NCBI GenBank assembly: GCA_965365655.1
Contig: CBDUCN010000249.1
Coordinates: 1-7,964, forward strand
DNA: 7,964 bases
Reading direction: 5' to 3'
Source of the DNA: JBFHNV01 sp965365655
GTDB taxonomy: Bacteria; Pseudomonadota; Gammaproteobacteria; HK1
Position numbers and translations under genes: made by a program. Of the stretch, positions 1-5,789 are shown piece after piece. Each line of letters starts with the position of its first letter. Position 1 is the first letter of the stretch. The notes beneath the pieces are model-generated. The model made no database searches. It was given only the letters and a program-made list of their open reading frames with translations, and was not told where the DNA came from.

Positions 1-51
1 ACGGCACGGATGGCTCGCCGAGAATTCGCAAGCTGTTTGCGGGACGGGACA

Positions 52-1206
52 CTAGTGCGTCCCCAGCACGATCGAGCAGTGCGCCGACAGGATGCCGCCG
101 TCGCCGTGCACGAACGCGGTGCGCGCGCCTTCGACCTGGCGCTCGCCGGCGTCGCCGCGAAGCTGCGCGACCGCCTCGACGACGTGGAACATTCCGCCCG
201 GGGCGCCCGAGTGCCCGAAGGACAGCAAGCCGCCGTGGGTGTTGCACGGCAGCCGCCCGCCGAGATCCAGCGCTCCGTCGGCGGCGGCGCGGCCCGCCTC
301 GCCGGGCTGGAAGAAGCCCATGGACTCGAGCTCCACCAGCAGGGTGATGGTGAAGCTGTCGTAGATCGCGGCGACGTCGATGTCGCGCGGGCCGAGCCCG
401 GCGCGCTCGAACGCGCGCCGCGCCGAGTCCCGGCAGCCGAAGTGCGTCAGCGACGGCGCCGCGACGACGTGCTCGTGGGTATGGCCCTGGCCGCAGCCGA
501 GCACGTGCACCGGCTCGCGGCGCAGGTCCCGCGCCGCGTCCGGCGCGCTCACGATCACCGCCGCCGCGCCGTCGGAGACCAGGCAGCAGTCGAGCAGGTG
601 CAGCGGCGACGCGATGATGCGCGACGACAGCACGTCGTCCACCGTGATGGGCTCGCGCTTGTGCGCCTTCGGATGGCGCGCCGCGTGGCGGCGGTGCGCG
701 ACCGCGATCGCGGCGAGATCCTCCGCGGTGGTGCCGTGCTCGTGCATGTAGCGCTGCGCCACGAGCGCGTACGCGGCGTAGATCGCGAGGCCGAACGGCC
801 GTTCGAAGGCCGGCTCGCCGAACTCCGCGAGCGCCGCCACCGCCGCGTCGCGGGACATCCCGGTGGCGCGGTTGTCGCCGGTCACGCACAGCACGTGCCG
901 GCACTGGCCGGCCAGCACCAGCGCGGCCGCCTGCACGACCATGGTCGCGGCGCTGGCGCCGCCCGCGAGCACGCACGCGCTGAACGCGGGGGAGAGGGCG
1001 GCGTGCTCGCAGAACGCCGATGCGAGCATCGGGTGCGGCGCCGCCAGCGAGTACGTGCACAGCACGCCGTCGATGTCGTCGAGCGCGAGGCCCGCGTCGT
1101 CGGCGGCGGCGCTCGCGGCCTCGAGGTGCAGCCCCATCGCGCTGGAGCCGGGGAGCTCGCCCACCCGGGTGGTCCAGGCGCCGGTGATCGCGGCGTGGCG
1201 GCTCAC
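52..1206 (-). CDS. Thiolase-like (SCP2/lipid-transfer type) protein lacking the catalytic Cys
   Basis: A 384-residue protein of the thiolase superfamily, most like the SCP2-thiolase or 'lipid-transfer protein' branch, expected to act in the cytoplasm on acyl-CoA substrates. The C-terminal signature is clear: NTHGGLLS at 322-329 followed by GH at 331-332, then HGDGG at 367-371. At the nucleophile position, where true thiolases have Cys, this protein has AGGASAAT (about 81-88). The second catalytic Cys region is replaced by HGDGGILSAH, and the usual DCFT-like segment reads YDSFT (282-286). It is therefore probably not a classical beta-ketothiolase. Known relatives without the Cys include retro-aldolases such as Ltp2, which work with a DUF35 OB-fold partner; no such partner is visible, though it could lie left of the window. 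The start is GTG at 1206, chosen because family homology begins at once (SRHAAITGAW). No clear ribosome-binding site precedes it. Family assignment is firm; the reaction is not. Confidence 0.9.
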   Translation of the reverse strand: MSRHAAITGAWTTRVGELPGSSAMGLHLEAASAAADDAGLALDDIDGVLCTYSLAAPHPMLASAFCEHAALSPAFSACVLAGGASAATMVVQAAALVLAGQCRHVLCVTGDNRATGMSRDAAVAALAEFGEPAFERPFGLAIYAAYALVAQRYMHEHGTTAEDLAAIAVAHRRHAARHPKAHKREPITVDDVLSSRIIASPLHLLDCCLVSDGAAAVIVSAPDAARDLRREPVHVLGCGQGHTHEHVVAAPSLTHFGCRDSARRAFERAGLGPRDIDVAAIYDSFTITLLVELESMGFFQPGEAGRAAADGALDLGGRLPCNTHGGLLSFGHSGAPGGMFHVVEAVAQLRGDAGERQVEGARTAFVHGDGGILSAHCSIVLGTH

Positions 1207-1300
1207 GGGCGGATGCCGGGCGCCGGCCGGTCGCCCGCACGGCCTGGCCGCAGCCGGCGCTGACGCGTGTGTCGTGGAGGGCTGACCGGCGAGGCCACGG

Positions 1301-1453
1301 TCAGGCGGCGCGCGAGCGCACCTCGGGCTCGTCGTCGCCGCCGGTGTAGAACGCCGTGGTGCGCGACGCGACCCGCCGTTCCGCGCTCTGCCGCGGTTCA
1401 GCGTCGCGCGGATGCGGCGGCTCGACGTCGAGGTGGACGGTTCTAGCGGTCAT
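1301..1453 (-). CDS. Small hypothetical protein (50 aa)
   Basis: An ATG-started open frame of 50 codons ending in TGA, running towards the thiolase-like gene and ending 94 bases before its start. I do not recognise the product. It is hydrophilic and charged, with no membrane segment or signal peptide; the N-terminus is MTARTVHLDVEPPHP and the C-terminus is acidic then basic (GGDDEPEVRSRAA). By hand count, about 44 of 50 third positions are G or C, with lower G+C at first and second positions. That is the pattern of a real gene in a GC-rich genome. A weak purine-rich stretch (GGGACGGAA) precedes the ATG, and a -10-like GATAGT lies about 30 bases upstream. It could be a true small protein, the remnant of a larger gene, or a chance frame. 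Existence is moderately supported; function is unknown. Confidence 0.4.
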   Translation of the reverse strand: MTARTVHLDVEPPHPRDAEPRQSAERRVASRTTAFYTGGDDEPEVRSRAA

Positions 1454-1482
1454 GGTTCCGTCCCGGCGCGGGTCCCGGCGCC

Positions 1483-1488
1483 ACTATC
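1483..1488 (-). promoter_or_regulatory. Candidate -10 element for the 50-aa ORF
   Basis: On the minus strand this reads GATAGT, a 4/6 match to TATAAT. It predicts a transcript start near 1474-1476, about 22 bases before the ATG at 1453. The FNR-like palindrome centred at 1535.5 would then sit about 60 bases upstream, close to the -61.5 position of class I FNR/CRP activation. No good -35 is seen, as expected for an activator-dependent promoter. Weak on its own. Confidence 0.25.
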
Positions 1489-1528
1489 CCGGCCCCGGGG
1501 CCCCCGGATCAAGCGCGGTGGTGGGCCG

Positions 1529-1542
1529 TTGATCTGCATCAA
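1529..1542. promoter_or_regulatory. FNR/ANR (CRP-FNR family) binding site
   Basis: TTGATCTGCATCAA is an exact match to the FNR/ANR consensus TTGAT-N4-ATCAA, and the palindrome extends one base further each side (G at 1528, C at 1543). It lies in a locally AT-richer patch of a very GC-rich gap. Its centre (1535.5) is exactly 41.5 bases upstream of the transcript start (about 1577) predicted from the CAGAAT at 1565-1570, the standard class II activation spacing. The downstream gene is a universal stress protein. ANR-controlled Usp genes are known in Pseudomonas, which supports oxygen-limitation control here. Other CRP/FNR members such as Dnr bind nearly the same site, so the regulator is inferred. 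Confidence 0.75.
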
Positions 1543-1564
1543 CACCCGGGGACGGCCCAGCACG

Positions 1565-1570
1565 CAGAAT
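1565..1570 (+). promoter_or_regulatory. Candidate -10 element for the universal stress protein
   Basis: CAGAAT matches TATAAT at 4 of 6 positions, including the important A2 and T6. It predicts a start near 1577 and a leader of about 148 bases before the ATG at 1725. Its support comes mainly from the exact class II spacing to the FNR-like palindrome upstream. No -35 hexamer is visible, which fits a promoter that needs an activator. Confidence 0.5.
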
Positions 1571-1724
1571 GTCTGCAACAGGAAGCTCGCAAGCCGTTGA
1601 TCAGATTGCCATGGGGCGCGGCGCACGACGCGATGGAGATGGCCGCGCGCGTATCGCGTCGACTCGCCATCGGAGCGGGTCGGCGGCTTGAGGGCTCGAG
1701 ACGTCCCACCAGGAGGAAGCGGCC

Positions 1725-2246
1725 ATGTTCAAGACCATCGTTACCGCGACTGACGGCTCCGAGAGCGCGCTGCGCGCGCTGAAGATGGCGGCCGGGCTCG
1801 CGGTCGCCCACGACGCCGCGGTCGTGGTCGTGCACGTGCTCGGCGAGGGCGACGTTCCGGAGGCGCTGCGCCACATGGCGGAGGTGGAGCACCTCGTCGA
1901 GCCGGAGCACCTCACGAACACCCAGGTCGCGAACCTCGCGACGGGCATGTCGCTGTCGGTGCGCGCGGAGACCGCTGCGCACCTCGCGCGCGTGCACGAC
2001 GCCGTCGGCGAGCGGTTGCTGGCCAATGCGCGCCACGAGTGCGAGGAGGCCGGCGTGAAGCGCGTGGAGACGGTGAAGGCCTCCGGCGACCCGGCCAGTG
2101 CGATCGTGCGCGTGGCCGCCGACCGCGGCGCCGACCTCGTGGTGCTGGGCTCGCGCGGGCTGTCGGACCTGAAGGGCATGCTGCTCGGCAGCGTGAGCCA
2201 CAAGGTGATCCAGCTCGGCAAGAGCCCCTGCCTGACGGTGCACTGA
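1725..2246 (+). CDS. Universal stress protein (UspA family, ATP-binding type)
   Basis: A 173-residue single-domain universal stress protein, a cytoplasmic Rossmann-like fold that binds ATP and supports survival under stress such as oxygen or energy limitation. The N-terminal strand with conserved Asp10 (VTATDGSE) is present. The C-terminal nucleotide motif G-2x-G-9x-G-S/T is complete: Gly142, Gly145, Gly155, Ser156 in VLGSRGLSDLKGMLLGS. This places it in the ATP-binding rather than the UspA-proper group. It is somewhat longer than the usual 140-150 residues because of a long charged segment at about 42-100. The start is fixed by a strong AGGAGG at 1711-1716, eight bases before the ATG. It has its own promoter with an FNR-like site and appears to be transcribed alone or with the thioesterase 117 bases downstream. 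Family and start are firm; the specific stress role is inferred from the promoter. Confidence 0.96.
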   Translation: MFKTIVTATDGSESALRALKMAAGLAVAHDAAVVVVHVLGEGDVPEALRHMAEVEHLVEPEHLTNTQVANLATGMSLSVRAETAAHLARVHDAVGERLLANARHECEEAGVKRVETVKASGDPASAIVRVAADRGADLVVLGSRGLSDLKGMLLGSVSHKVIQLGKSPCLTVH

Positions 2247-2253
2247 CGCGGGG

Positions 2254-2278
2254 GCGCGGCCGCGCGCACCGGCGCGCG
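2254..2278 (+). terminator. Possible hairpin terminator after the universal stress protein
   Basis: Starting eight bases after the stop codon is a 12-base palindrome (GCGCGGCCGCGC, 2254-2265), overlapping a hairpin with a perfect 7-bp stem (CGCGCGC at 2261-2267, GCGCGCG at 2272-2278) and an ACCG loop. No T-run follows, so it is not a textbook intrinsic terminator. It could slow or end transcription, or be a by-product of GC-rich sequence. Confidence 0.3.
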
Positions 2279-2327
2279 ATGCTGACGAGCGTGCGCATGG
2301 ATCGCCGCCGCGCGGGGCTCGTGCCGC

Positions 2328-2333
2328 TATCCT
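2328..2333 (+). promoter_or_regulatory. Candidate -10 element for the thioesterase
   Basis: TATCCT in the context GCTATCCTTCG, predicting a transcript start near 2340 and a short leader of about 24 bases that holds the AGGA before the ATG at 2364. No convincing -35 is present. Weak support; read-through from the upstream gene is the alternative. Confidence 0.25.
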
Positions 2334-2363
2334 TCGCGACCGATCCGCCGCCAGGACGTCCCG

Positions 2364-2795
2364 ATGCCCGCCGACGAGCAGCGTTTTCCGTTCGCGATCG
2401 TGGAGGATCTGATCTGGCGCGACATGGACGCGTTCCAGCACGTCAACAACGCGGTGTACTTCCGCTACTTCGAGGACGTGCGCATGGCGTTCTTCTCGCG
2501 CGCCGGCATCGCCGCCCACATGGAGCGCACGGGCGTAGGCCCGATCCTCGCGTCCACACGCTGCGACTTCCGCGCGCCGCTCACGTTTCCCGGCCGGGTC
2601 CGCGTCGGCGCCGCGATCGTGGATCTGCGCGCGAAGCGCTTCACGATGGAGTACGCGGTGCGCGACGAGGGCAGCGGCGTGCTCGCGGCCGAGGGCGAGG
2701 CGCTGCTGGTCTACTACGACTACCGTGCCGGGCGCAGCTGCGAGATCCCGCCGCCGGTGCGCGACGCGCTGGCGCCGCTGCAGCGGCACGCCTGA
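2364..2795 (+). CDS. Hotdog-fold acyl-CoA thioesterase (4HBT/YbgC-FadM-like)
   Basis: A 143-residue protein of the 4-hydroxybenzoyl-CoA thioesterase type, predicted to hydrolyse acyl-CoA or aryl-CoA thioesters in the cytoplasm. The family signature is near the N-terminus: WRDMDAFQHVNNAVYFRYFE at 18-37. Asp22 is the likely catalytic residue (equivalent to the Asp in the DxDP-type motif), and the HVNN turn leads into the long central helix. A core strand (ILASTRCDFRAPLTFPG, about 61-77) and late strands (GEALLVYYDYRAGR, about 110-123) fit the fold, and the length is typical. ATG at 2364 is preceded by AGGAC at 2353-2357. The gene converges with the exporter gene, leaving only 15 bases between stop codons. 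Substrate unknown; the family is broad, covering house-keeping and catabolic roles. Confidence 0.92.
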   Translation: MPADEQRFPFAIVEDLIWRDMDAFQHVNNAVYFRYFEDVRMAFFSRAGIAAHMERTGVGPILASTRCDFRAPLTFPGRVRVGAAIVDLRAKRFTMEYAVRDEGSGVLAAEGEALLVYYDYRAGRSCEIPPPVRDALAPLQRHA

Positions 2796-2810
2796 GCGCG
2801 GCGCGCAGGG

Positions 2811-3587
2811 TCAGCGCCTGAGCGCCTGGCGCGCGATGCGCACCCCCATCCAGCAGAAGAAGCCGCCGAACACCACCCTCAGCGCCTGCGCCGGGAGCCA
2901 CAGCGCGAGCGCCGTTCCGGCGCCGATGCCGAGCACCGCGGCCGGCACCAGCGCCAGCACGGCGCCGCGCTGCACGCGTCCCGCGAGCGCGTGAGCGGCG
3001 ACGCCCGCCAGCGCGTTGCTGACGTTCACCGCGAGCGCGACGGGCAGCCCGGCGTGCACCGGCAAGCCGAACAGCACCGCGAGGCCCAGCACCACCAGCG
3101 CGCCGCCGCCGACGCCGAAGATCCCGGACAGCAGACCGGACGCGAGGCCCACGCCGGCGTACGCGGCGAGGCCGGGCTCCCCGGACCACAGCGGCTCCAG
3201 GTCCGCGACGCCGAGGCCCTGCAGCGTCAGGCGCAGGGACACGCAGAACACGAGCACCGCGAACAGCAGCAGCATCCGCCGCACGCTCAGCCGCGCGAGG
3301 ACCTGCGCCCCGGCGAGCGCGCCGGCGATCCCGGCCGCGACCACCGCCGCGAACGCGGCGCCGCCCAGCGCGAAGCCGGTCAGCGACGCGTGCAGCGCGA
3401 ACGCGATGCTCGACAGCACCACCACCGCCGCCAGCGAGCTCGCCACCGCCTGCTGCGGCGTCGCGCCGCGTGCGATCAGCGCGGGCACGATGACGATGCC
3501 GCCGCCGATGCCGATGAGGCCGTTCAGCACGCCCGCGACGAAGCCGGTGCCGGCGTCGGCGGCGCGGGTGGCGGGGGCGATGGGCAT
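2811..3587 (-). CDS. TauE/SafE-family membrane anion exporter
   Basis: A 258-residue integral membrane protein of the TauE/SafE (DUF81) family, which moves sulfite, sulfoacetate or other organic and inorganic anions across the inner membrane. The two internal repeats of the family are both visible, each opening with a glycine-rich helix: GVLNGLIGIGGG at 19-30 and GLLSGIFGVGGG at 151-162. About seven to eight hydrophobic segments follow, with short basic loops (for example LSVRR at 100-104). The frame stays open upstream to a possible 304-residue protein, but those extra 46 residues are Arg/Pro-rich and unlike the family. The ATG at 3587 gives the normal length. The ribosome-binding site is weak (CCAGGCG). 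A TACAAT -10 lies 54-59 bases upstream. No taurine or sulfite genes are adjacent, so the substrate cannot be assigned. Confidence 0.92.
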   Translation of the reverse strand: MPIAPATRAADAGTGFVAGVLNGLIGIGGGIVIVPALIARGATPQQAVASSLAAVVVLSSIAFALHASLTGFALGGAAFAAVVAAGIAGALAGAQVLARLSVRRMLLLFAVLVFCVSLRLTLQGLGVADLEPLWSGEPGLAAYAGVGLASGLLSGIFGVGGGALVVLGLAVLFGLPVHAGLPVALAVNVSNALAGVAAHALAGRVQRGAVLALVPAAVLGIGAGTALALWLPAQALRVVFGGFFCWMGVRIARQALRR

Positions 3588-3640
3588 CTGAGGGCGCCTG
3601 GGTGTGGGATGACGCTGGCGCCGGCCGCCGCGCCGGCGTG

Positions 3641-3646
3641 ATTGTA
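3641..3646 (-). promoter_or_regulatory. -10 element for the TauE/SafE exporter gene
   Basis: The minus strand reads TACAAT, a 5/6 match to TATAAT in an otherwise very GC-rich stretch. It predicts a start near 3634 and a leader of about 47 bases to the ATG at 3587, which also supports the shorter start. No good -35 is found at the usual spacing. Confidence 0.45.
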
Positions 3647-3774
3647 GGGGTGTTGCGGGCCGCGGCGGTGGGCCGTGTGCCCGGCCGCAGCCGGCGCCGG
3701 CGTCGCGCGCGGCGGCCGTGGTCACCGGGCGCCGCTCGCGGGCGGCTCGCGCCGCGCGTGCCGGCCGGGGTGGC

Positions 3775-3780
3775 TACAGT
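3775..3780 (+). promoter_or_regulatory. Candidate -10 element for the GNAT gene
   Basis: TACAGT in the context GTGGCTACAGT, a 4/6 match to TATAAT. It predicts a start near 3787, upstream of both the 22-codon ORF at 3840 and the GTG at 3905. No -35 is visible. Moderate to weak support. Confidence 0.3.
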
Positions 3781-3839
3781 CCCGGTCGACGCGGCGTCGC
3801 GTCCCGTCATCCCGTGACGCCCCCCGACGGAGCCGGCCC

Positions 3840-3908
3840 ATGACCACCCGTGACCCGACGCCCCGGCCGATGCGCCCGCGTGACCCGGCCGCGGGCCGTG
3901 CGCCGTGA
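3840..3908 (+). CDS. Possible 22-codon leader ORF overlapping the GNAT start
   Basis: ATG at 3840 opens a 22-codon frame whose TGA (3906-3908) overlaps the GTG start of the acetyltransferase (3905-3907) as GTGA, the typical arrangement for translational coupling. A GACGGAG sequence about ten bases before the ATG is a better ribosome-binding site than anything directly before the GTG, because the last bases of this ORF (GGGCCGTGCGCC) are poor. The peptide is rich in Arg and Pro (MTTRDPTPRPMRPRDPAAG) and has no recognisable function. It may be a leader whose translation feeds ribosomes to the next gene, or chance. Confidence 0.3.
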   Translation: MTTRDPTPRPMRPRDPAAGRAP

Positions 3909-4519
3909 GCGCCCCGCCGCGTGAGCGCGGCGGCGTCACGCTGCGCCCGGTGACCGGTGCGGACGTCGAGCCGTGGCTGGGCGAGCTGGCGCGCCTGCGC
4001 ATCCGGGTGTTCCGCGACTGGCCGTACCTGTACGACGGTGACGCGGCCTACGAGGAGCGCTACCTGCGCACCTACGCCGACGCGTCGGACGGCGTGCTGG
4101 TGCTGGCCCTGGACGGCGCCACGGTGGTGGGCGCGGCCACCGCGCTGCCGCTGGTCCACGAGACGGAGAACGTGATCGCGCCGCTGCGTGCCGCGGGGTA
4201 CGCGCCGGAGCAGGTGTTCTACTTCGGCGAGTCGGTGCTGCTGCCTCGGTATCGCGGGCGCGGCGTCGGCGTCGCGTTCTTCGAGCACCGCGAGGCGTGG
4301 GCGCGGCGCGGCGGGCGGTTCACCCACGCCTGCTTCTGCGCGGTGCTGCGCCCCGACGACCACCCGCGCCGGCCGCCGCAGCACGTGCCGCTGGACGCGT
4401 TCTGGCGCCGCCGCGGCTACGCCCCGCTGCCCGGAGCGGTGGCGACGTTCTCGTGGAAGGACCTCGGCGAGGACGCCGAGAGCGAGAAGCCGCTCGCGTT
4501 CTGGGTCAAGGCGCTGTGA
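3905..4519 (+). CDS. GNAT-family N-acetyltransferase
   Basis: A 204-residue acetyltransferase of the Gcn5-related (GNAT) fold, using acetyl-CoA or another acyl-CoA to modify an unknown amine. The acetyl-CoA pyrophosphate loop fits R/Q-x-x-G-x-G/A: Arg117, Gly120, Gly122 in ESVLLPRYRGRGVGVAFF, after the usual beta-4 strand (VFYFGESVLL, 104-113). The N-terminus has the conserved opening VTLRPVTGADVEPWL (11-25) and the stretch RIRVFRDWPYLYDGD (32-46). The C-terminal FWRRRGYAPL (167-176) matches the late Tyr/Gly region of the fold. The GTG start at 3905 is the earliest in-frame start and lies just ahead of the conserved opening; the 22-codon ORF before it may supply ribosomes. It converges with the hydrolase gene. 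Substrate cannot be inferred from neighbours. Confidence 0.9.
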   Translation: MSAPPRERGGVTLRPVTGADVEPWLGELARLRIRVFRDWPYLYDGDAAYEERYLRTYADASDGVLVLALDGATVVGAATALPLVHETENVIAPLRAAGYAPEQVFYFGESVLLPRYRGRGVGVAFFEHREAWARRGGRFTHACFCAVLRPDDHPRRPPQHVPLDAFWRRRGYAPLPGAVATFSWKDLGEDAESEKPLAFWVKAL

Positions 4520-4522
4520 ACG

Positions 4523-4590
4523 GGCGTCGCAGGCTTCGCCGCCGAACGCCTTCACCCGGGCGCCCGGGCGCGGGGCCTGCGGGCGACGCC
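4523..4590. terminator. Possible shared stem-loop between convergent genes
   Basis: The 82 bases between the acetyltransferase and hydrolase stop codons contain GGCGTCGC (4523-4530), which pairs perfectly with GCGACGCC (4583-4590). The pairing continues, past a four-base bulge, as AGGC (4531-4534) with GCCT (4575-4578). Inside lies a 14-base palindrome CCCGGGCGCCCGGG (4555-4568). This could fold from either strand and end both transcripts. There is no T-run on either side, so support is modest. Confidence 0.3.
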
Positions 4591-4601
4591 GCGCGCGCGG
4601 C

Positions 4602-5753
4602 TCAGCCGTCGGCCGCGCCGTTCGCCGCGTCGAGGAACTCCAGCAGCAGCGCGTGCACCGCGTCGGGCTGCTCCTGCTGCACCCAGTGGCCGGCGCCGTC
4701 GACCAGATGGCAGCCGAGCAGGCGGGTGCACACCTGCGTGCGCATGCGCTCGATGGCGCCGGGGATCTGGTACGTGCCCCAGTCGCTCGCGCCGGAGATG
4801 AAGCAGCTCGGCACGTCGATGGTGCGCCCGGCGAACAGCCTGAGATCCTGCGCGTCGGCGCCGCTGGTGCCGCAGCGGTACCACTGCAGGCCGCCCTGGA
4901 AGCCGGTGCGCGCGTACTCCTCGCTGTAGACGCGGAGATCGTCGTCCGGCAGCCAGCGGCAGCCGGCGATCGCGTCCGCTGACGGCATGTGCGGCGCGAC
5001 CGTCTCGGCCATGTCCTGGTCGAGGTCCATCACGTAGTAGGTCGGCAGCTTCGCGAGCTCACCGGCGGTCCAGCCCGCGAGCGGGTACGGGCGGTTGTCC
5101 GGCCAGTCGGCGCTCTTCACGTGGAAGTACGCGCGCAGGAAGTCGTGCACGCCCTGCGGCGGGTGGTGCATGTGCGCGTTCGCGTCGCGGGTCGAGTAGT
5201 ACCACTGGTAGTGCTTGCGCGGGCGCGCGAGCGCGGCGAGCGCGGCGTGCACGTCGGGCGCCGGCGGTGCGTGCGGGTCCGGGAAGTCCGGGGCGCCGGA
5301 GAACGGCGCGCTCATCACGGCCACGGCGCGGAACACGTCCGGGCGCGTGAGCGCCGCCACCGGCGCGACCCGCGCGCCCATGTCGTGGCCGACCACCGCG
5401 TGCACGTGGTCGCGCCCGAGCGCGCGCAGCAGCCCGAGCATGTCGCGCACCGCGTTGAGCAGGGTGAACGACGCGACGTCGCCGTCATAGTCCGGGTCCC
5501 AGCCGGTGGTGCGGCCGAAGCCGCGCATGTCCGGCGCGACCGCGTGGTAGCCCGCATCGGCCAGCGCCGGCAGCGCGTGGCGCCAGCTCCACGCGACCTC
5601 GGGGAATCCGTGCAGCAGCAGCACCATCGGCCGCCCGGCGGGCTCGAAGCCCGACTCCAGCACGTGCATGACCAGACCGTTGCGGTTGTCCACCATGCGC
5701 GAGCGCACGCCGCGAGGCAGCGTCAAGCGGCCGTAGCCCGTCGCGTCACTCAC
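4602..5753 (-). CDS. Alpha/beta hydrolase, epoxide-hydrolase-like
   Basis: A 383-residue alpha/beta-hydrolase with the features of soluble epoxide hydrolases, which open an epoxide to a diol through an Asp-bound ester. In order: oxyanion motif HGFPE (48-52) with WSWRH after it; PDMRGFG (74-80); nucleophile elbow VGHDMGA with Asp124 in place of the common Ser; cap-domain Tyr candidates (Tyr185/186 in HYQWYYS; Tyr276, Tyr280, Tyr292); acid Asp324 (GASDWG); base His356 (GAGHWVQQEQP). It is longer than the usual 290-330 residues, mainly through a large cap region between about 150 and 300. No signal peptide is seen. The start is GTG at 5753, 36 bases after the CoA-transferase stop on the same strand, so the two are probably co-transcribed; the ribosome-binding site is poor. 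Haloalkane or fluoroacetate dehalogenases share the Asp nucleophile and are the main alternative. Confidence 0.9.
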   Translation of the reverse strand: MSDATGYGRLTLPRGVRSRMVDNRNGLVMHVLESGFEPAGRPMVLLLHGFPEVAWSWRHALPALADAGYHAVAPDMRGFGRTTGWDPDYDGDVASFTLLNAVRDMLGLLRALGRDHVHAVVGHDMGARVAPVAALTRPDVFRAVAVMSAPFSGAPDFPDPHAPPAPDVHAALAALARPRKHYQWYYSTRDANAHMHHPPQGVHDFLRAYFHVKSADWPDNRPYPLAGWTAGELAKLPTYYVMDLDQDMAETVAPHMPSADAIAGCRWLPDDDLRVYSEEYARTGFQGGLQWYRCGTSGADAQDLRLFAGRTIDVPSCFISGASDWGTYQIPGAIERMRTQVCTRLLGCHLVDGAGHWVQQEQPDAVHALLLEFLDAANGAADG

Positions 5754-5789
5754 TCCCGTCGGCCCCGCGTCGCGTGCGACGTCGCGCCG

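Larger units (their letters stand above)
3588..3904. other. Divergent intergenic region between exporter and acetyltransferase
   Basis: This 317-base gap separates two divergently transcribed genes. It holds a minus-strand -10 (TACAAT, 3641-3646), a plus-strand -10-like TACAGT (3775-3780), a 12-base palindrome GCCGGCGCCGGC (3690-3701) and a 22-codon ORF abutting the acetyltransferase start. The palindrome is of a composition expected by chance here. I see no RNA gene or clear operator. Confidence 0.5.

Noticed and set aside
1..52. A possible minus-strand frame starting with GTG overlapping the thiolase TAG stop (TAGTG) and running off the left edge.
   Set aside because: Only about 17 codons are visible and the residues do not resemble the start of a DUF35 partner or any other family I recognise.
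10..1263. A 417-codon plus-strand open frame opposite the thiolase-like gene.
   Set aside because: Arg/Ala/Val-rich with no recognisable motif, while the minus-strand frame has clear family signatures. Antisense shadow.
1412..1600. A 62-codon plus-strand ORF before the stress protein gene.
   Set aside because: It overlaps the FNR-like site and promoter, has no ribosome-binding site and lacks a coding-like composition.
1539..2789. A 416-codon minus-strand frame opposite the stress protein and thioesterase.
   Set aside because: Both plus-strand genes have full family motifs and ribosome-binding sites; the antisense product is His/Arg-rich low-complexity sequence.
1246..3697. A 15-base direct repeat, GGCCGCAGCCGGCGC, at 1246-1260 and 3683-3697, both in gaps between genes.
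   Set aside because: With this base composition and window length, about one such 15-base match is expected by chance, and the flanks do not match.
3588..3725. A 46-residue N-terminal extension of the TauE/SafE exporter.
   Set aside because: The extension is Arg/Pro-rich, unlike the family, and spans the TACAAT promoter element. The ATG at 3587 gives the usual length.
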